A stretch of 64,000 nucleotides of DNA from G965222335 sp965222335. Lineage in GTDB: Bacteria; Pseudomonadota; Gammaproteobacteria; Pseudomonadales; Halieaceae. The stretch lies in the NCBI GenBank assembly GCA_965222335.1, contig OZ244944.1:3286001-3350000 (forward strand), given 5' to 3'. Of this stretch, positions 63,369 through 64,000 are shown piece by piece. The notes beneath the pieces were generated by a model. It ran no database searches, had not been told where the DNA came from, and saw nothing but the letters and a program-made list of their open reading frames with translations. The position numbers and the translations under genes are program-made. Each line of letters opens with the position of its first letter. Positions within the stretch are counted from its first letter, which is position 1.

Positions 63369-64000
63369 GTGTCTACACCGGGCGTTGGCGAGGGCGATAC
63401 GCTATCCGGCTTGCACATCGCGCTGGTGATCATTGGCGGTACCATCGGCATGGCGGTGTTTCTGGTCTCCGCCCAGATCGGTGGTGCCCTGGGTTTGCAG
63501 CAGGCGGCGTGGGCTTTTCTTTCGGGTTGCCTGGTGCTGGCACTGATGGGGTCCCTGACTTCCTACGTGGGCGCCACCACCCGTCTCACGACCTATCAGC
63601 TGTGTACCCGGGCATTTGGTGGCCTGGGCGCGCAGGTTGTGAATACGGTGATCGCCCTGACGCTGGTCGGGTGGTTCGCCGTGATCAGCAATACCCTGGG
63701 CTCGCTCTCTGAGTTTGTGTTTTCGACGCTCTACGGTTGGCGGCTTCCCGTAGCCTTTTACATCCTGCTAAGCAGCCTGGCGATTGTGCTGGTGACGGTG
63801 ACCGGCTTTCGCGGTATCGATCGCGTGGCGCTGTGGATGACGCCCCTAATGCTTGTCCTGGTGATTTACGCCGCAGCCGGCAGCGTCGGCCAGGTGCCTC
63901 ACTGGAACCAACCGGTCCAGGGTGCTTCTTTCATGAGCTTCTCGGCGGCTGTTTCCGCGGTGGTCGGCTCCTATATTGCCGGTGTGATTATACAGCCGGA
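63369..64000 (+). CDS. NCS1-type permease (cytosine/purine/hydantoin), N-terminal part
   Basis: The GTG at 63369 follows the hyuB stop by 1 bp and the frame runs off the right edge, giving about 210 residues. They form several hydrophobic helices with the NCS1/CodB-like start IGGTIGMAVFLVSAQIGGALG, then SYVGATTRLTTYQLCTRAFGGLGAQVVN. The family imports purines, pyrimidines and hydantoins. In this operon it would carry the TonB-imported substrate across the inner membrane. No strong ribosome binding site is seen; translation is probably coupled to hyuB. Confidence 0.85.
   Translation, partial: MSTPGVGEGDTLSGLHIALVIIGGTIGMAVFLVSAQIGGALGLQQAAWAFLSGCLVLALMGSLTSYVGATTRLTTYQLCTRAFGGLGAQVVNTVIALTLVGWFAVISNTLGSLSEFVFSTLYGWRLPVAFYILLSSLAIVLVTVTGFRGIDRVALWMTPLMLVLVIYAAAGSVGQVPHWNQPVQGASFMSFSAAVSAVVGSYIAGVIIQP

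Overview
The window reads as a chromosomal segment of a GC-rich, aerobic gammaproteobacterium. Gene order (gyrA-serC-pheA-tyrA/aroA-cmk-rpsA-ihfB-lapA-lapB-pyrF, then O-antigen genes) matches the Pseudomonas/Cellvibrionales lineage. Two TonB-dependent receptors, a sulfotransferase, several short-chain dehydrogenases and a DUF1214 protein suggest a marine Halieaceae-like (OM60/NOR5) bacterium; that placement is inference. I see no insertion sequence, prophage, CRISPR array or rRNA. Coding density is very high and only two intergenic stretches approach 300 bp.

Layout. 1-5.6 kb: an HtrA-like protease (cut by the left edge), a DUF1499 membrane protein, an SDR/EthD pair, htpX, and a small operon (59-aa protein, VWA protein, DnaJ-domain membrane protein). 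5.6-10.4 kb: a Tat-exported PhoD-like phosphatase divergent from a TonB-dependent receptor. 10.4-22.7 kb: RNA modification and housekeeping (rsmE, rimO, rluA, pdxJ, a cyclophilin, a YgiM-like SH3 protein, yciB, rnm, yciO, scpA-scpB, rluB). 22.7-27.9 kb: tRNA-Thr(CGU), yciK, gph, ubiG, mtaD and a solitary hmgA with a perfect palindrome in its promoter region. 28.1-40.6 kb: gyrA, serC, pheA, tyrA, aroA (class II motifs), cmk, rpsA, ihfB, lapA, lapB and pyrF. 40.7-45.2 kb: a ComEA-like protein and a three-gene lipopolysaccharide O-antigen set (epimerase, wbpL, wbpM). 45.2-53.6 kb: a DHH phosphoesterase, a LysR regulator, two membrane-protein genes, a secreted 110-aa protein, and a sulfotransferase divergent from an SDR + DUF1214 pair.

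Most unusual region: 53.8-56.0 kb. Four co-oriented genes encode an outer-membrane beta-barrel, a 103-aa exported peptide with both a Sec signal and an internal bacteriocin-type (double-glycine-like) leader, a two-helix membrane protein, and a stand-alone exported C39 cysteine peptidase without an ABC transporter. I propose this as a periplasmic C39 maturation system for a secreted or surface peptide; I do not recognise it as a characterised system.

56.6-64 kb: an XRE-cupin regulator is divergent from a TonB receptor, hydantoinase/oxoprolinase A and B subunits and an NCS1-type permease (cut by the right edge). Together they look like a complete uptake and ATP-dependent ring-opening pathway for a cyclic amide, from outer membrane to cytoplasm.
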